From NCBI GenBank assembly GCA_902770045.1, contig CACXRO010000033.1, positions 1-50,096 of the forward strand: DNA of 50,096 nucleotides, read 5' to 3'. Below, in pieces: positions 1-7,383 of the stretch. A model generated the notes under the pieces. That model was given only the letters and a program-made list of their open reading frames with translations. It ran no database searches and had not been told where the DNA came from. Made by a program: the position numbers and the translations under genes. How positions within the stretch are numbered: position 1 is the first letter of the stretch; every line of letters starts with the position of its first letter. Source of the stretch: an uncultured bacterium (lineage in GTDB: Bacteria > Verrucomicrobiota > Kiritimatiellia > RFP12 > UBA1067).

Positions 1-10
1 ACCACGCCGG

Positions 11-94
11 ATTGCCAAACTCAACGCTACGCCGACATCCAACGAACGGCTAAACTTTCGTTTAACCTTTCTAAGTTTCGTTTACTTTGGCAAA
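11..94. repeat. Inverted pair of a 19-nt motif
   Basis: Positions 11-29 (read on the minus strand) and 76-94 (read on the plus strand) share a 19-nt motif of the form TTKCGTTYACTYTGGCAAA. The first matches this consensus at 15 of 19 positions, the second fully. A third copy lies at 50005-50023 on the minus strand. The interval also contains two direct TTTCGTTTA copies, at 56-64 and 76-84. No gene is seen here. It could be an operator or a dispersed repeat; the sequence alone does not decide. Confidence 0.4.
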
Positions 95-252
95 CGGCCA
101 GTATTTGTGGTTCTTCAAAGAACTTAGTGAAAGTGTTGGCCGCGTAGTGTATGAAACTCCGATCTGTGTGGCTCTCGCTACCGCTCCGCAGAATTGGCCG
201 AGCTTCGCACATAATATTCGCTCGACACGGCCCGACTGACCATGGGTTATAT

Positions 253-293
253 CTGCGGCTTCGCCGCAGGGGGTCTGGGGGCGCAGCCCCCAG
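253..293. other. Two adjacent GC-rich hairpins
   Basis: CTGCGGC (253-259) pairs with GCCGCAG (263-269), and CTGGGGG (275-281) pairs with CCCCCAG (287-293). They lie inside the inverted repeat 153-410, about 155 nt beyond the stop of the ElyC-like gene. Neither strand has a T-run on the correct side, so these are not canonical intrinsic terminators. A REP-like role is possible. Confidence 0.45.
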
Positions 294-302
294 TTAAAAA
301 AC

Positions 303-326
303 CTCTGTGTCTCTGTGCCTCTGTGT
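303..326 (+). repeat. Octamer tandem array (3 x CTCTGTGY)
   Basis: Three contiguous 8-bp units: CTCTGTGT, CTCTGTGC, CTCTGTGT. It lies between the arms of the inverted repeat and belongs with the other degenerate 7-9 bp arrays seen in intergenic gaps of this window. Confidence 0.7.
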
Positions 327-447
327 GAGCAAAAATGAACGGACATGAATCTGGGTTGTCTAGCGCGAAGCCGTGGAGCGGTAGCGAGAACCCCAACCAT
401 CGGAGTTTTCAAACCGACACAGATTCTGCGGCCTCTGCGACCAACAT

Positions 448-1206
448 TCACCGCAAAAGCCGATACCCCCAGTAGCCGACGTACTCCTTGAGCATGAAGG
501 AGTTCTTCATCAGCATGTCCGCCGACGGCGCGAGCGACCAGGGCAGCGCCAGCGACTCCGCCGCCATGATCCCCTCGTAGTCGATGGCCGCCGGCACCAC
601 CTCGACGCCGGCGGCGTGGCGGCGGAACATCAGGAGCGCACGGCGCATGTGCCAGGACGAGGTGACGAGCAGCACCCGCGGCCGCTCCGCGCGGTCGGCG
701 AGCAGCTTCGCGACGTAGCGCGCGTTCTCCTCGGTGTTGCGCGACTCGTTCTCGACCAGGATCGCCTCCTCTGGCACGCCGAACTCCTTCATGAGCGGCA
801 GCGACGCCTCGCGCTCGCCTTCGCCCGAGGCGATCACGACCGGCGCCTTGCCGGCCTTCACGATCCGCGCCGCGTGCAGCACCCGGTCCGCCCCCATGAA
901 GAGCTCCGCGTAGACGAGGCTGTTCGTGTCGGCGCCGACTCCCCCGCCAAGCACAACCACTGCATCGGCCTGCGGCAGGTCCTCCACCCGCTGCGGCGGG
1001 TACATCCGCTCCAGCCGGCCGCCGAGGACCGCGTAGGCGAAGCCGGTGGAGAATATCCACAGCCAGAGCGTGCCCGCGAGGACGAGCCACATGCCGCTGC
1101 TGCGGCGCCTGAGCGCCAAAAAGACCAGCCCCGCGACGACCAGCGTCAGCGCGACCGACAACGGACTCGTCAAATATCCCACCATGCGGTTGACGGCAAC
1201 CCCCAT
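448..1206 (-). CDS. YdcF/ElyC/SanA-like (DUF218) envelope membrane protein
   Basis: 252 residues. Two hydrophobic segments come first (about residues 11-50), then a DUF218 domain with ADAVVVLGGG, an ASGEGE loop, the NTEENARY segment and VTSSWHMRRA, all typical of the YdcF/SanA/ElyC family. Family members are linked to envelope and peptidoglycan precursor homeostasis; their exact chemistry is unsettled. The ATG at 1206 lies one base after the stop of the upstream glycosyltransferase, which favours it over an upstream extension and over the Met at 1185. It is the last gene of a four-gene run with GH43, methyltransferase and glycosyltransferase, which suggests a glycan or envelope role. The family call is firm; the specific function is unknown. 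Confidence 0.88.
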   Translation of the reverse strand: MGVAVNRMVGYLTSPLSVALTLVVAGLVFLALRRRSSGMWLVLAGTLWLWIFSTGFAYAVLGGRLERMYPPQRVEDLPQADAVVVLGGGVGADTNSLVYAELFMGADRVLHAARIVKAGKAPVVIASGEGEREASLPLMKEFGVPEEAILVENESRNTEENARYVAKLLADRAERPRVLLVTSSWHMRRALLMFRRHAAGVEVVPAAIDYEGIMAAESLALPWSLAPSADMLMKNSFMLKEYVGYWGYRLLR

Positions 1207-1207
1207 C

Positions 1208-2059
1208 CTACGCCTCCGATCCTTTCTTGCCGGCCGCGGCCGCGAGCGAATCCGCAAGCATCGCGACGCGCTCCTCGTCGCCGGCGGCGAGATATCCCTT
1301 GAGGTAGACGAGTTCCGCGCCAGGCGCGGCGGCGGGGCCCGCGCCGTCCGCCCACGCCGGCGCGCCGTCGGTCGTAACTACCTTCTTGCCGCGCGCGAGC
1401 GCCTCGGCGACGACGATGCCGAAGTTCTCGCTCAGGGTCGGCAGGCAGAAGACGTCGCACCAGTCGAAGGCCGCCTCCTTCTCCTCGCCGCGCGCATCGG
1501 AGACGACCCTGAGCCCGAAGCCGAGCCGTCGCACCGCCTCCTCCAGAAACCGGACTCCCTTCAGCGGATGGCGCCTGCCCATGTAAAGGACGCGCGGAGC
1601 GGCATATACGGATTTGGACCTGGCCTTGATTCTCGTTTTCGGGCCCCAGCCGAAGCCGCGGATGTCGACCACCTCGACCTTCGCCTTCGGCTCGTACCGC
1701 TCGATCCACTCCTTTTCCGCCGCGCAGGTGGCGACGACCCGCGCCGCCTTCCTGAGAAAGAGGCGCTCGAACGGGCGCACGAGCCGTTTCTTCCAGGCGC
1801 TGTACTTCAGGCGCACCGGATCGTAGCACGCCTCCGGCATCCTGACGAGCCGCCGCGCGAAAAGACCCGCCCACCAGAGGCACGGCAGCCAGCCGCAGTG
1901 CGTCCACACCTCGTCGGCGCGGCAGAGCGCCGCGGGCGAGGCCCAGGTCGCGAACGAAACCTCGTCGCCGCGCGCCGACTGCCGTTCGGCGATGCGCCGC
2001 GCGATGACGGCGGCGCCGTTGGTGTCCTCCCAGCCGGCGCAGACATGGAGGATCTTCAT
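1208..2059 (-). CDS. Glycosyltransferase, GT4-like (group 1)
   Basis: 283 residues. It starts MKILHVCAGW. The C-terminal half carries VLYMGRRHPLKG and the nucleotide-sugar site LSENFGIVVAEALARG (an E-x7-E pattern), typical of GT4 family retaining transferases. It is shorter than the usual 350-400 residues; the N-terminal acceptor domain looks compact. Its ATG overlaps the stop of the upstream methyltransferase by four bases (ATGA), and the ElyC-like gene starts one base after its own stop, so the three are surely translated from one transcript. Donor and acceptor sugars cannot be told. It probably acts at the cytoplasmic membrane in glycan or LPS synthesis. Confidence 0.87.
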   Translation of the reverse strand: MKILHVCAGWEDTNGAAVIARRIAERQSARGDEVSFATWASPAALCRADEVWTHCGWLPCLWWAGLFARRLVRMPEACYDPVRLKYSAWKKRLVRPFERLFLRKAARVVATCAAEKEWIERYEPKAKVEVVDIRGFGWGPKTRIKARSKSVYAAPRVLYMGRRHPLKGVRFLEEAVRRLGFGLRVVSDARGEEKEAAFDWCDVFCLPTLSENFGIVVAEALARGKKVVTTDGAPAWADGAGPAAAPGAELVYLKGYLAAGDEERVAMLADSLAAAAGKKGSEA

Positions 2060-2655
2060 CTCGCCGCCCTCTTGAGCCAGCACATGCCGCACTGCTCGTC
2101 CACGCCGCCCAGCGCCTCGTCCACCGCGCGCGTCACCCCGAAGCGGGCGTTGCCGTAGTCGTGTCCGGAGAGAACCGCCGCGCCCGACGACTTGAGCAGC
2201 GCGAGCTCGCGCCGGACGTCCTCGTAGGCGTGGCTGCCGTCGAGGAACACCATGGCGCGGGCGGGGTCGAGGCGGCCGGAGAGTCCGGCGAGGAAATCCT
2301 CCGCGTCGGCGCGCACCAGCTCCACGCCCGAGCCTTCGAGCACGCGGCGCGCGAACGCCTCGTGCTCGCCGGGGTTGAGCCCGAACGGATTCCAGCAGAA
2401 GTTGTCCACCGCAACCACGCGCACGCCTGGCGCGGCCGCCTTCACCGCGCGCGCGGTGAAGCCGAAGAGGGTGCCGATCTCGACGAAGGCGTCGACGCCG
2501 CCGGAAGACGCCCAGCGGCAGACCGCCGCGGTCTCGTCGGCGGAGAGTCCGCCCATGGCGTCGTCGCCGGCGAGGCGCGCGCCGAGTCCCGAGAGCGCGA
2601 GCCGGAGCTCGCGCGGATGCGAGGCGATCCTCCACAGCTGCGCGAGCTTGTTCAC
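2056..2655 (-). CDS. Class I SAM-dependent methyltransferase (Methyltransf_24-like)
   Basis: 199 residues. FVEIGTLFGFTARAV is the glycine-containing SAM motif I, VVAVDNF is the acidic end of beta 2, and MVFLDGSHAYEDVRREL is the characteristic aspartate-glycine-histidine motif of small sugar or O-methyltransferases (Methyltransf_24). GTG start at 2655 overlaps the TGA of the GH43 gene by four bases; ORFs reading further upstream in this frame are shadows of GH43. Its position next to a glycosyltransferase suggests methylation of a sugar or glycan, but the substrate is unknown. Confidence 0.85.
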   Translation of the reverse strand: MNKLAQLWRIASHPRELRLALSGLGARLAGDDAMGGLSADETAAVCRWASSGGVDAFVEIGTLFGFTARAVKAAAPGVRVVAVDNFCWNPFGLNPGEHEAFARRVLEGSGVELVRADAEDFLAGLSGRLDPARAMVFLDGSHAYEDVRRELALLKSSGAAVLSGHDYGNARFGVTRAVDEALGGVDEQCGMCWLKRAAR

Positions 2656-3629
2656 TGCGCCTCCTTCTGCACGCGGCCGTCCCTGACGTACGGCCAGCCG
2701 TCGGCGTCCCAGAAAAGCTCCTGCACGAAGAGCGGACGGGCCTTCGGCGACTTGCCGCGGACATGGCAGTGGAAAGGCAGGTAGTCGCGTCCGTCGATGG
2801 TGGCGATCTCGCCGTTGTGGCCGGGGCCGAAGAAGAGGTCGTCCTTGCCGGACGACACCACGGCGGTGGCGAAGCCGTCCTTCATCCGGCGGCCGTCGCG
2901 GTCGAGGAAGGGACCGTCGAGCGTCGGCGCGCGGCCGACGACGACGGCGTAGGTGTGGTCGGAGTACCAGCCGCGGCTCGCGAAGAGGTACCACCATCCG
3001 CCGCGGCGGTGGAGGTAGGTGCCCTCGAAGACCTTGCTGCGCGAGGGGTTGGCGTCGCGGTCGCGGTGGACGCCGGCCATGTGCTCGTAGACGGCGCCGG
3101 GCGCGAGCGACCTGGCGTCCGGCGCGAGCCGCACGCGGTGGACCTTGCCGACCGAGCCGAAGAAGAGCCAGAGCTCGCCGGTGCGGTCGTCGCGCACCGC
3201 CTCGGGGTCGATGGTGTCGAAGATGCCGGTGTCGCGGCTCCGGGTGAGGACGCGTCCGTCGGTGAACGGGCCGTCGGGGCTCTTCGAGGAGTAGACGGCG
3301 ACGGCGCTGTCCCGGAGGTTGTTGACGAGCGAGACGAACATCAGGTACTCGTCGCCGAGCCTGAATGCGTCCGGCGCCCATACGCTGCGCCAGTCGCGGC
3401 GGATACGCTGGTACTCCTCGTCGGAGAAGATGCGCCGGCCGGTCTTCTCCCAGTGGAAGAAATCCTGGCTCCGGAGGATGTCGAGCCGCGTCGACGTGCA
3501 GCGCCAGGAGCCGTCGGGCGCGCGCCAGAAAGTGGGGTCTGGGCAGTCAACCGCCCAGACCGGGTTTGTCGCAGCGCCCTGCGCCGAGAGGACGAAGGCC
3601 GAGAACGCCAGGAAAGCGAACCGCTTCAT
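2652..3629 (-). CDS. Secreted glycoside hydrolase family 43 (arabinanase/xylosidase-like)
   Basis: 325 residues with a Sec signal peptide (about residues 1-20, ending AQGAA). The five-bladed GH43 residues are visible: the base Asp31 in CPDPTF, the pKa-modulating Asp141 in DTIDPEAV, and the acid Glu202 in KVFEGTYL. Members cleave arabinofuranose- or xylose-containing polysaccharides by inversion. It lies 27 bp after tsf with no clear Shine-Dalgarno sequence and no terminator between them, so read-through from rpsB-tsf is possible. The methyltransferase start overlaps its stop. A plant-polysaccharide or host-glycan role fits a gut organism; the exact substrate is not readable. Confidence 0.88.
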   Translation of the reverse strand: MKRFAFLAFSAFVLSAQGAATNPVWAVDCPDPTFWRAPDGSWRCTSTRLDILRSQDFFHWEKTGRRIFSDEEYQRIRRDWRSVWAPDAFRLGDEYLMFVSLVNNLRDSAVAVYSSKSPDGPFTDGRVLTRSRDTGIFDTIDPEAVRDDRTGELWLFFGSVGKVHRVRLAPDARSLAPGAVYEHMAGVHRDRDANPSRSKVFEGTYLHRRGGWWYLFASRGWYSDHTYAVVVGRAPTLDGPFLDRDGRRMKDGFATAVVSSGKDDLFFGPGHNGEIATIDGRDYLPFHCHVRGKSPKARPLFVQELFWDADGWPYVRDGRVQKEAQ

Positions 3630-3656
3630 GGGCCGGTCGGCGGCGGCGCGGCGCCA

Positions 3657-4490
3657 TTAGGCGCCGAGCTGCATGCGGCAGAAGCGCTTCACCGCGACGG
3701 GCGCGCCGATTTCCTTGGAGACCGAGGCGAGGTACTTCTCGACGGTGATGTCGCCGTCGGCGACGTAGTCCTGCTTCAGCAGGCAGATCTGCGAGCAGAA
3801 CTTTGCGGCCATGCCCTTCTTGATGCCGACGAGCGCCTGCTCGGGCGGGAGCTTGCCCTTCTGCTCCTTGAGCGCGTTGAGCTTGATCTCGAGCTCGGCG
3901 TCAATCTCGGCCTGCGGGACCTCGTCCGGCTTCACGTACTTCGGCGCGTTCGCCGCGACGTGGAGGCAGACCATGTGCGCCGCCTCGTCGAGCTTCGCGT
4001 CCGCCTTGTCGCAGGCGAGCTCCACCAGGACGCCGATCTTGCCACCCATGTGGATGTAGCCGGAGAGAACGCCGGCGCCGGAGAGCTCGTAGCGCTCGCT
4101 GCGGCGGATCTTCACGTTCTCGCCGGTCTTGGTGAGCAGCATCTTGTAGTCGTCGGCGAGGGTGGACTCGATGTCCTTGCCCTCAAGCGCGACCTTCGCC
4201 GCGTCGTCCACGAACTTCACGAACGCCTCGGTCTTGGCCACGAAGTCGGTCTCGCAGTTGACCTCGGCGAGCGCCATCGACTTCCTGTCGGCGGCCTCGG
4301 CGAGGGCGACGATGCCCTGCTTGGACTCCTTGTCGACGCGCTTGGCGGCGACGGCGAGGCCCTTCTCGCGCAGGTACTTGACGGCTTCGTCCATGTCGCC
4401 GTTCGAGGCGGCGAGCGCCTCCTTGCAGGCGCCCATGCCCGCGGCGGTGGCTTCGCGGAGCTGCTTGATCATGTCAATCGTGATAGTCAT
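3657..4490 (-). CDS. tsf: Translation elongation factor Ts
   Basis: 277 residues, the normal length. The N-terminal UBA-like domain reads LREATAAGMGACKEAL, followed by the EF-Tu contact motif NCETDFVAK and the core domain with SGYIHMGGKIGVLVEL. It catalyses GDP release from EF-Tu. A good AAGGAG ribosome site precedes the ATG at 4490. It lies 55 bp downstream of rpsB, the classic rpsB-tsf order, and should be transcribed from the promoter at 5703-5732. pyrH and frr, often next, are absent; a glycosidase follows instead. Confidence 0.97.
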   Translation of the reverse strand: MTITIDMIKQLREATAAGMGACKEALAASNGDMDEAVKYLREKGLAVAAKRVDKESKQGIVALAEAADRKSMALAEVNCETDFVAKTEAFVKFVDDAAKVALEGKDIESTLADDYKMLLTKTGENVKIRRSERYELSGAGVLSGYIHMGGKIGVLVELACDKADAKLDEAAHMVCLHVAANAPKYVKPDEVPQAEIDAELEIKLNALKEQKGKLPPEQALVGIKKGMAAKFCSQICLLKQDYVADGDITVEKYLASVSKEIGAPVAVKRFCRMQLGA

Positions 4491-4545
4491 CGAAATTCTC
4501 CTTCTCTACAGTTGCTGGGTTGACGCTTGCTTTCCGGACCCCGCC

Positions 4546-5598
4546 TCACTCGGCGGCGGGGGCGGCGGGAGCGGCCTCGGCGGCGGGAGCCTCGGCAGGC
4601 GCCTCGACCGGAGCCTCGGCAGGGGCGGCGGCCTTGACGGCGGCCTCGGCCTCGACGACGGCGGCCTTGCGCTTGGCGGCGAGGTCGGCCTTCGCCTTCG
4701 ACTCGGCGGCCTCCTTAGCCTTGCGCGCGGCGGCCTTGACGTCGGCGCCGATGCCCTTCTTCGAGCCGCGGCGCTCGCCGGACGGCTTGGTGGCCCTGGC
4801 CTTGCGCTCGGCGCGGGCGGCCTTCTCGGCCTCGTCGCGGGACTTGCGCTCGGCTTCGCGGCGCTTGTTCTCCTCGGCGGCCTTGGCGCTATACTCATCG
4901 TTGGCGGTCTTGATCACCTTGGCGATGCCATCGAGGATCAGCTTGACGCCGTTGACGCTGTCGTCGTTGCCGGGGATCACGTAGTCGATCGGCTCGGGGT
5001 CGGCGTTGGTGTCGACGACGGCGACGACCGGGATGCCGAGGCGGGTCGCCTCCTTGACGGCGTTCGCTTCCTTGACGCAGTCGACGATAAAGACGCAGCC
5101 GGGCTCGACCGCCATCTCGGCGATGCCGGAGAGGTTCTTCTCGAGCTTGGCGAGCTCGCGGCGGAGCATCGAGTTCTCCTGCTTGTGCTCGGAGAGCTGG
5201 CCGCCGTTGGCCTTCGCCGTCGCCTGCAGCTGGTGCATGCGCTTGACGGAGGAGCGGATCGTCTTGGCGTTGGTGAGCGTGCCGCCGAGCCAGCGCTCGG
5301 TGACGTAGAACTGGTCGACGTCGACCGCCGCGGCCTTGACCATCTCGGCCATCTGCTTCTTGGTGGCGACGAAGAGGATCTTCTTGCCGGCGAGGATCGT
5401 GTCGCGCACGAACGCGGCCGCCTCGTCGAGCATCTCGACCGACTGCTGCAGGTCGATGATGTGGATTCCGTTGCGCTTGTCGAAGATGTAGCCCTTCATC
5501 TTCGGGTTCCAGCGCTTGGTCTGGTGGCCGAAGTGAAGACCGGCGTCAAACATGTCCTTGAGCGTGATGCCCGTGAGGGCGGACGTAGGCATTTCCAT
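4546..5598 (-). CDS. rpsB: 30S ribosomal protein S2 with long Ala/Lys/Glu/Pro tail
   Basis: 350 residues. Residues 1-230 are a complete S2 (LHFGHQTKRWNPKMKGYIF, FVATKKQ, ERWLGGTLTN, VDTNADP, IPGNDDS). Residues 231-350 form a low-complexity charged tail rich in AEENKRREAERK-type helix, then Ala-Pro-Glu repeats. S2 is normally 240-260 residues, so the tail adds about 100. ATG at 5598 has AAGGAG at good spacing; Met at 5592 is a weaker alternative. First gene of rpsB-tsf. The tail might form a solvent-exposed helix on the ribosome; its role is unknown. Confidence 0.96.
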   Translation of the reverse strand: MEMPTSALTGITLKDMFDAGLHFGHQTKRWNPKMKGYIFDKRNGIHIIDLQQSVEMLDEAAAFVRDTILAGKKILFVATKKQMAEMVKAAAVDVDQFYVTERWLGGTLTNAKTIRSSVKRMHQLQATAKANGGQLSEHKQENSMLRRELAKLEKNLSGIAEMAVEPGCVFIVDCVKEANAVKEATRLGIPVVAVVDTNADPEPIDYVIPGNDDSVNGVKLILDGIAKVIKTANDEYSAKAAEENKRREAERKSRDEAEKAARAERKARATKPSGERRGSKKGIGADVKAAARKAKEAAESKAKADLAAKRKAAVVEAEAAVKAAAPAEAPVEAPAEAPAAEAAPAAPAAE

Positions 5599-5702
5599 AT
5601 TCTTTTCTCCTTTTTGAACTGTTGATTCAATCCGCTTTGGCAGGGGATGGAAGGCCCCGGCTCGTTCGCTTCAACCCGCCCACCATGGGCGAATTGGCGC
5701 GT

Positions 5703-5732
5703 AGTATACCAAAACGGGCTGCCGCGTGTCAA
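5703..5732 (-). promoter_or_regulatory. Promoter of rpsB-tsf
   Basis: On the minus strand: TTGACA (5727-5732), an 18-nt spacer, then TATACT (5703-5708) preceded by TGG, an extended -10. It predicts transcription start near 5697 and a 5' leader of about 100 nt before rpsB. This is the best housekeeping-type promoter in the window. Confidence 0.8.
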
Positions 5733-5776
5733 CGCGCAGCCATCTCCACCCTACGCATAAGCGTTGGCCACGGAGG

Positions 5777-6592
5777 TTAGTGCTGGCAGGTGGGGCAGTA
5801 CCAGCTGGTGCGGCCGCCGAGGACGACCTTGGCGGTGGCGCCGCCGCAGCGGGGGCACTTGGCCTTGCCGTAGATCTTCAGGCGCTGGACAAACTTCCCT
5901 TCGGAGCCGTCCACGTTGCGGAAGTCATGCACCGTGGTGCCGCCAAGGCGAATCGCCGCGCGGAGGATGCGGCGCGCGGCCCTGACGAGCGCGGCGCACT
6001 CGCGGCGCGTCAGCGACGAGGCGGGGCGCTGCGGGGCGACGCCGCAGGCGAAGAGCGTCTCGGCGGCGTAGATGTTGCCGATGCCGGTGACGATGGAGTT
6101 GTCCATGAGGAGCTCCTTCACCGGCCGGCGGAGGCCGCGCGAGGCGAGAAAGAGCATCTCGCCGGTGAAGTCGGGGGAAAGTGGCTCGACGCCGATCCCG
6201 GCGAGGGAGACGGGCCAGCCGTCGGGACCGAGCTCCTGCACCTCGAAGGCTCCAAAGCGCCGCGGATCCTCGAACTTGAGCGCGCGCCCGTCGTCGAGGG
6301 TGACGACGACGTGCTCGTGCTTGCGGCGGGGACGGCGGGCGTCCTCGACGCGGGCGACGCCGCTCATGCCGAAGTGGAGGACAAGCGCGCGGCCGTCGTC
6401 GAGGTCGGCGACGGCGTAACGGGCGCGGCGGCGGCAGCCGAGGATGCGGCGGCCGGGGAGGCCGGCGGAGAGGAGCGGGGCGAGGGGGGTGCGCAGGCGG
6501 GGAAAGAAGACCTCGACCTTGGTGATGACGCGACCGGCGAGCGCGCGGTCAAGCGCGCGGGCGATGGATTCAGCTTCAGGGAGTTCAGGCAT
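5777..6592 (-). CDS. mutM: Formamidopyrimidine-DNA glycosylase (Fpg/MutM)
   Basis: 271 residues, the family length. The mature N-terminus PELPEAES supplies the catalytic Pro2 and Glu3 of bifunctional 8-oxoguanine glycosylase/AP lyase. The H2TH region contains LLMDNSIVTGIGNIYAAE. The C-terminal zinc finger has Cys246, 249, 266 and 269. The start is fixed at 6592 by the required N-terminal proline; the open frame runs back to 6931 but that part is repeat-derived and lies upstream of the promoter. Transcribed divergently from the small heat shock genes. Confidence 0.96.
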   Translation of the reverse strand: MPELPEAESIARALDRALAGRVITKVEVFFPRLRTPLAPLLSAGLPGRRILGCRRRARYAVADLDDGRALVLHFGMSGVARVEDARRPRRKHEHVVVTLDDGRALKFEDPRRFGAFEVQELGPDGWPVSLAGIGVEPLSPDFTGEMLFLASRGLRRPVKELLMDNSIVTGIGNIYAAETLFACGVAPQRPASSLTRRECAALVRAARRILRAAIRLGGTTVHDFRNVDGSEGKFVQRLKIYGKAKCPRCGGATAKVVLGGRTSWYCPTCQH

Positions 6593-6601
6593 GAGGGAAA
6601 A

Positions 6602-6631
6602 GTGTTTGAGTTGAGGGTGTTTGAGTTGGTG
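6602..6631. repeat. 15-bp tandem duplication in the mutM leader
   Basis: GTGTTTGAGTTGAGG (6602-6616) is followed by GTGTTTGAGTTGGT (6617-6630). It lies between the mutM start codon and its -10 box, so it would be transcribed as the 5' leader. There is no clear Shine-Dalgarno sequence in this leader. Confidence 0.7.
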
Positions 6632-6632
6632 A

Positions 6633-6641
6633 ATTATACCA
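6633..6641 (-). promoter_or_regulatory. Extended -10 promoter of mutM
   Basis: On the minus strand TGGTATAAT, a perfect extended -10, about 41 nt before the mutM ATG. No good -35 is visible; the upstream sequence is G/C-run rich, which is acceptable for an extended -10 promoter. Confidence 0.65.
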
Positions 6642-6665
6642 CAACTGGGGGAGGCTGGGGGAGGG

Positions 6666-6701
6666 GAAAGGGACGGAAGGGACAGAAGAGACGAAAGGGA
6701 C
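6666..6701 (+). repeat. Nonamer tandem array (4 x 9 bp)
   Basis: Units GAAAGGGAC, GGAAGGGAC, AGAAGAGAC and GAAAGGGAC lie end to end. Just before them is a 10-bp duplication, GGGGGAGGCT then GGGGGAGGGG. Part of the mosaic spacer between mutM and the heat shock genes. Confidence 0.7.
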
Positions 6702-6709
6702 CGTGGGGG

Positions 6710-6737
6710 AGCAATCAGCAGCCAGTAATCAGCAACC
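6710..6737 (+). repeat. Heptamer tandem array (4 x 7 bp)
   Basis: Units AGCAATC, AGCAGCC, AGTAATC, AGCAACC. The 19-mer CAGCAGCCAGTAATCAGCA at 6716-6734 recurs exactly at 6783-6801 in the next array, so the two arrays share an origin. Confidence 0.7.
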
Positions 6738-6766
6738 AGCGGGAAGTGGATGGAGGCGGGGGGAGG

Positions 6767-6822
6767 GACAGTAGACAGTAGACAGCAGCCAGTAATCAGC
6801 AGCCAACAATCAGCGGTCAGTG
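6767..6822 (+). repeat. Heptamer tandem array (8 x 7 bp)
   Basis: Eight contiguous heptamers: GACAGTA twice, then GACAGCA, GCCAGTA, ATCAGCA, GCCAACA, ATCAGCG and GTCAGTG (consensus roughly RNCAGYA). It is the longest array in the window. From 6823 to 6972 I see only the ribosome site of the next gene and no confident promoter. Confidence 0.75.
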
Positions 6823-6972
6823 GTAGGGGCGGGCGATGGGGAGCGACAAGATGGCGCGGGGGGAGACAGATTGTCACCGCGGCGGAGGCGGGGGAACGGC
6901 TGGAGAGGGTATGGCACGGGGTTTGCTTCATTGCTGGTGAACGCTTTCAACACAAGAAAGGAGAAAACAGAA

Positions 6973-7368
6973 ATGAGCACGATAATGAACATCGACCCCT
7001 GGGGGTTTCTGGACGAGCTCCTCGACACCTCCAACCGCACATTCCGGGCGATGCGGGCGCGCGCCGCGGGTAGGTTCCCGCCGGTCAACGTCTTCATCGA
7101 CGACAACGCCGCGATCATCGAGCTGGAGCTCCCCGGCAAGACGGCGAACGAAGTTTCGCTCGCGCTGGAGCCGCAGGCGGTGACGGTGGCGGACAAGCCC
7201 GCCGCCGAGGAAGGCAAGGAGCCGCGGCAGCCGGCATGGAGCCGCCGCCTCGACCTGCCCTTCCGGGTCAACGCGGACAAGGCCAACGCCAAGTTCACCA
7301 ACGGCATCCTCCGCATCGAGCTGCCGAAGGAGGACGCGGCCGGCGTCAAGCACATCGCCATACAGTAA
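6973..7368 (+). CDS. Small heat shock protein, Hsp20/alpha-crystallin family (first copy)
   Basis: 131 residues. An alpha-crystallin domain runs from about residue 38, with VFIDDNAAIIELELPG at its start and the conserved A-x-x-x-N-G-I-L motif (KFTNGILRIELP) near the end. ATP-independent holdase chaperone in the cytoplasm. AAAGGAG (6957-6963) precedes the ATG at good spacing. First of two tandem plus-strand genes, 15 bp apart. Upstream I find neither a CIRCE element nor a convincing sigma-32-type promoter. Confidence 0.93.
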   Translation: MSTIMNIDPWGFLDELLDTSNRTFRAMRARAAGRFPPVNVFIDDNAAIIELELPGKTANEVSLALEPQAVTVADKPAAEEGKEPRQPAWSRRLDLPFRVNADKANAKFTNGILRIELPKEDAAGVKHIAIQ

Positions 7369-7383
7369 GAAAGGAGAAAGAAA

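Larger units (their letters stand above)
153..410. repeat. Imperfect inverted repeat, possible MITE-like remnant
   Basis: The arms are 153-187 and 375-410. Inside them TCTCGCTACCGCTCC (173-187) is a perfect 15-nt inverse of 375-389, and an ACTCCGAT block also matches. The arms enclose about 187 bp with two hairpins and a CTCTGTG array but no open frame. Arrangement and size resemble a miniature inverted-repeat element or a dispersed intergenic repeat. No target-site duplication was identified. The whole 1-447 stretch holds no gene I can support. Confidence 0.55.

Noticed and set aside
253..293. Intrinsic terminator for the ElyC-like gene.
   Set aside because: Strong hairpins, but no T-run follows on either strand, and they are about 155 nt past the stop.
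71..1090. Overlapping 339-codon minus-strand frame.
   Set aside because: Arg/Gly/Ala-rich shadow of the ElyC-like gene; runs into the gene-free repeat region.
6710..6822. CRISPR-like array.
   Set aside because: Units are 7 bp, contiguous and degenerate, without unique spacers, and no cas gene is present.
5777..6931. Longer mutM reading from 6931.
   Set aside because: Fpg needs Pro2 after the initiator Met (MPELPE at 6592). The extension is translated repeat array and lies upstream of the promoter.
6840..6972. CIRCE element or sigma-32 promoter before hsp20.
   Set aside because: Neither the TTAGCACTC inverted repeat nor a CTTGAA/CCCCAT pair is present; no convincing promoter could be assigned.
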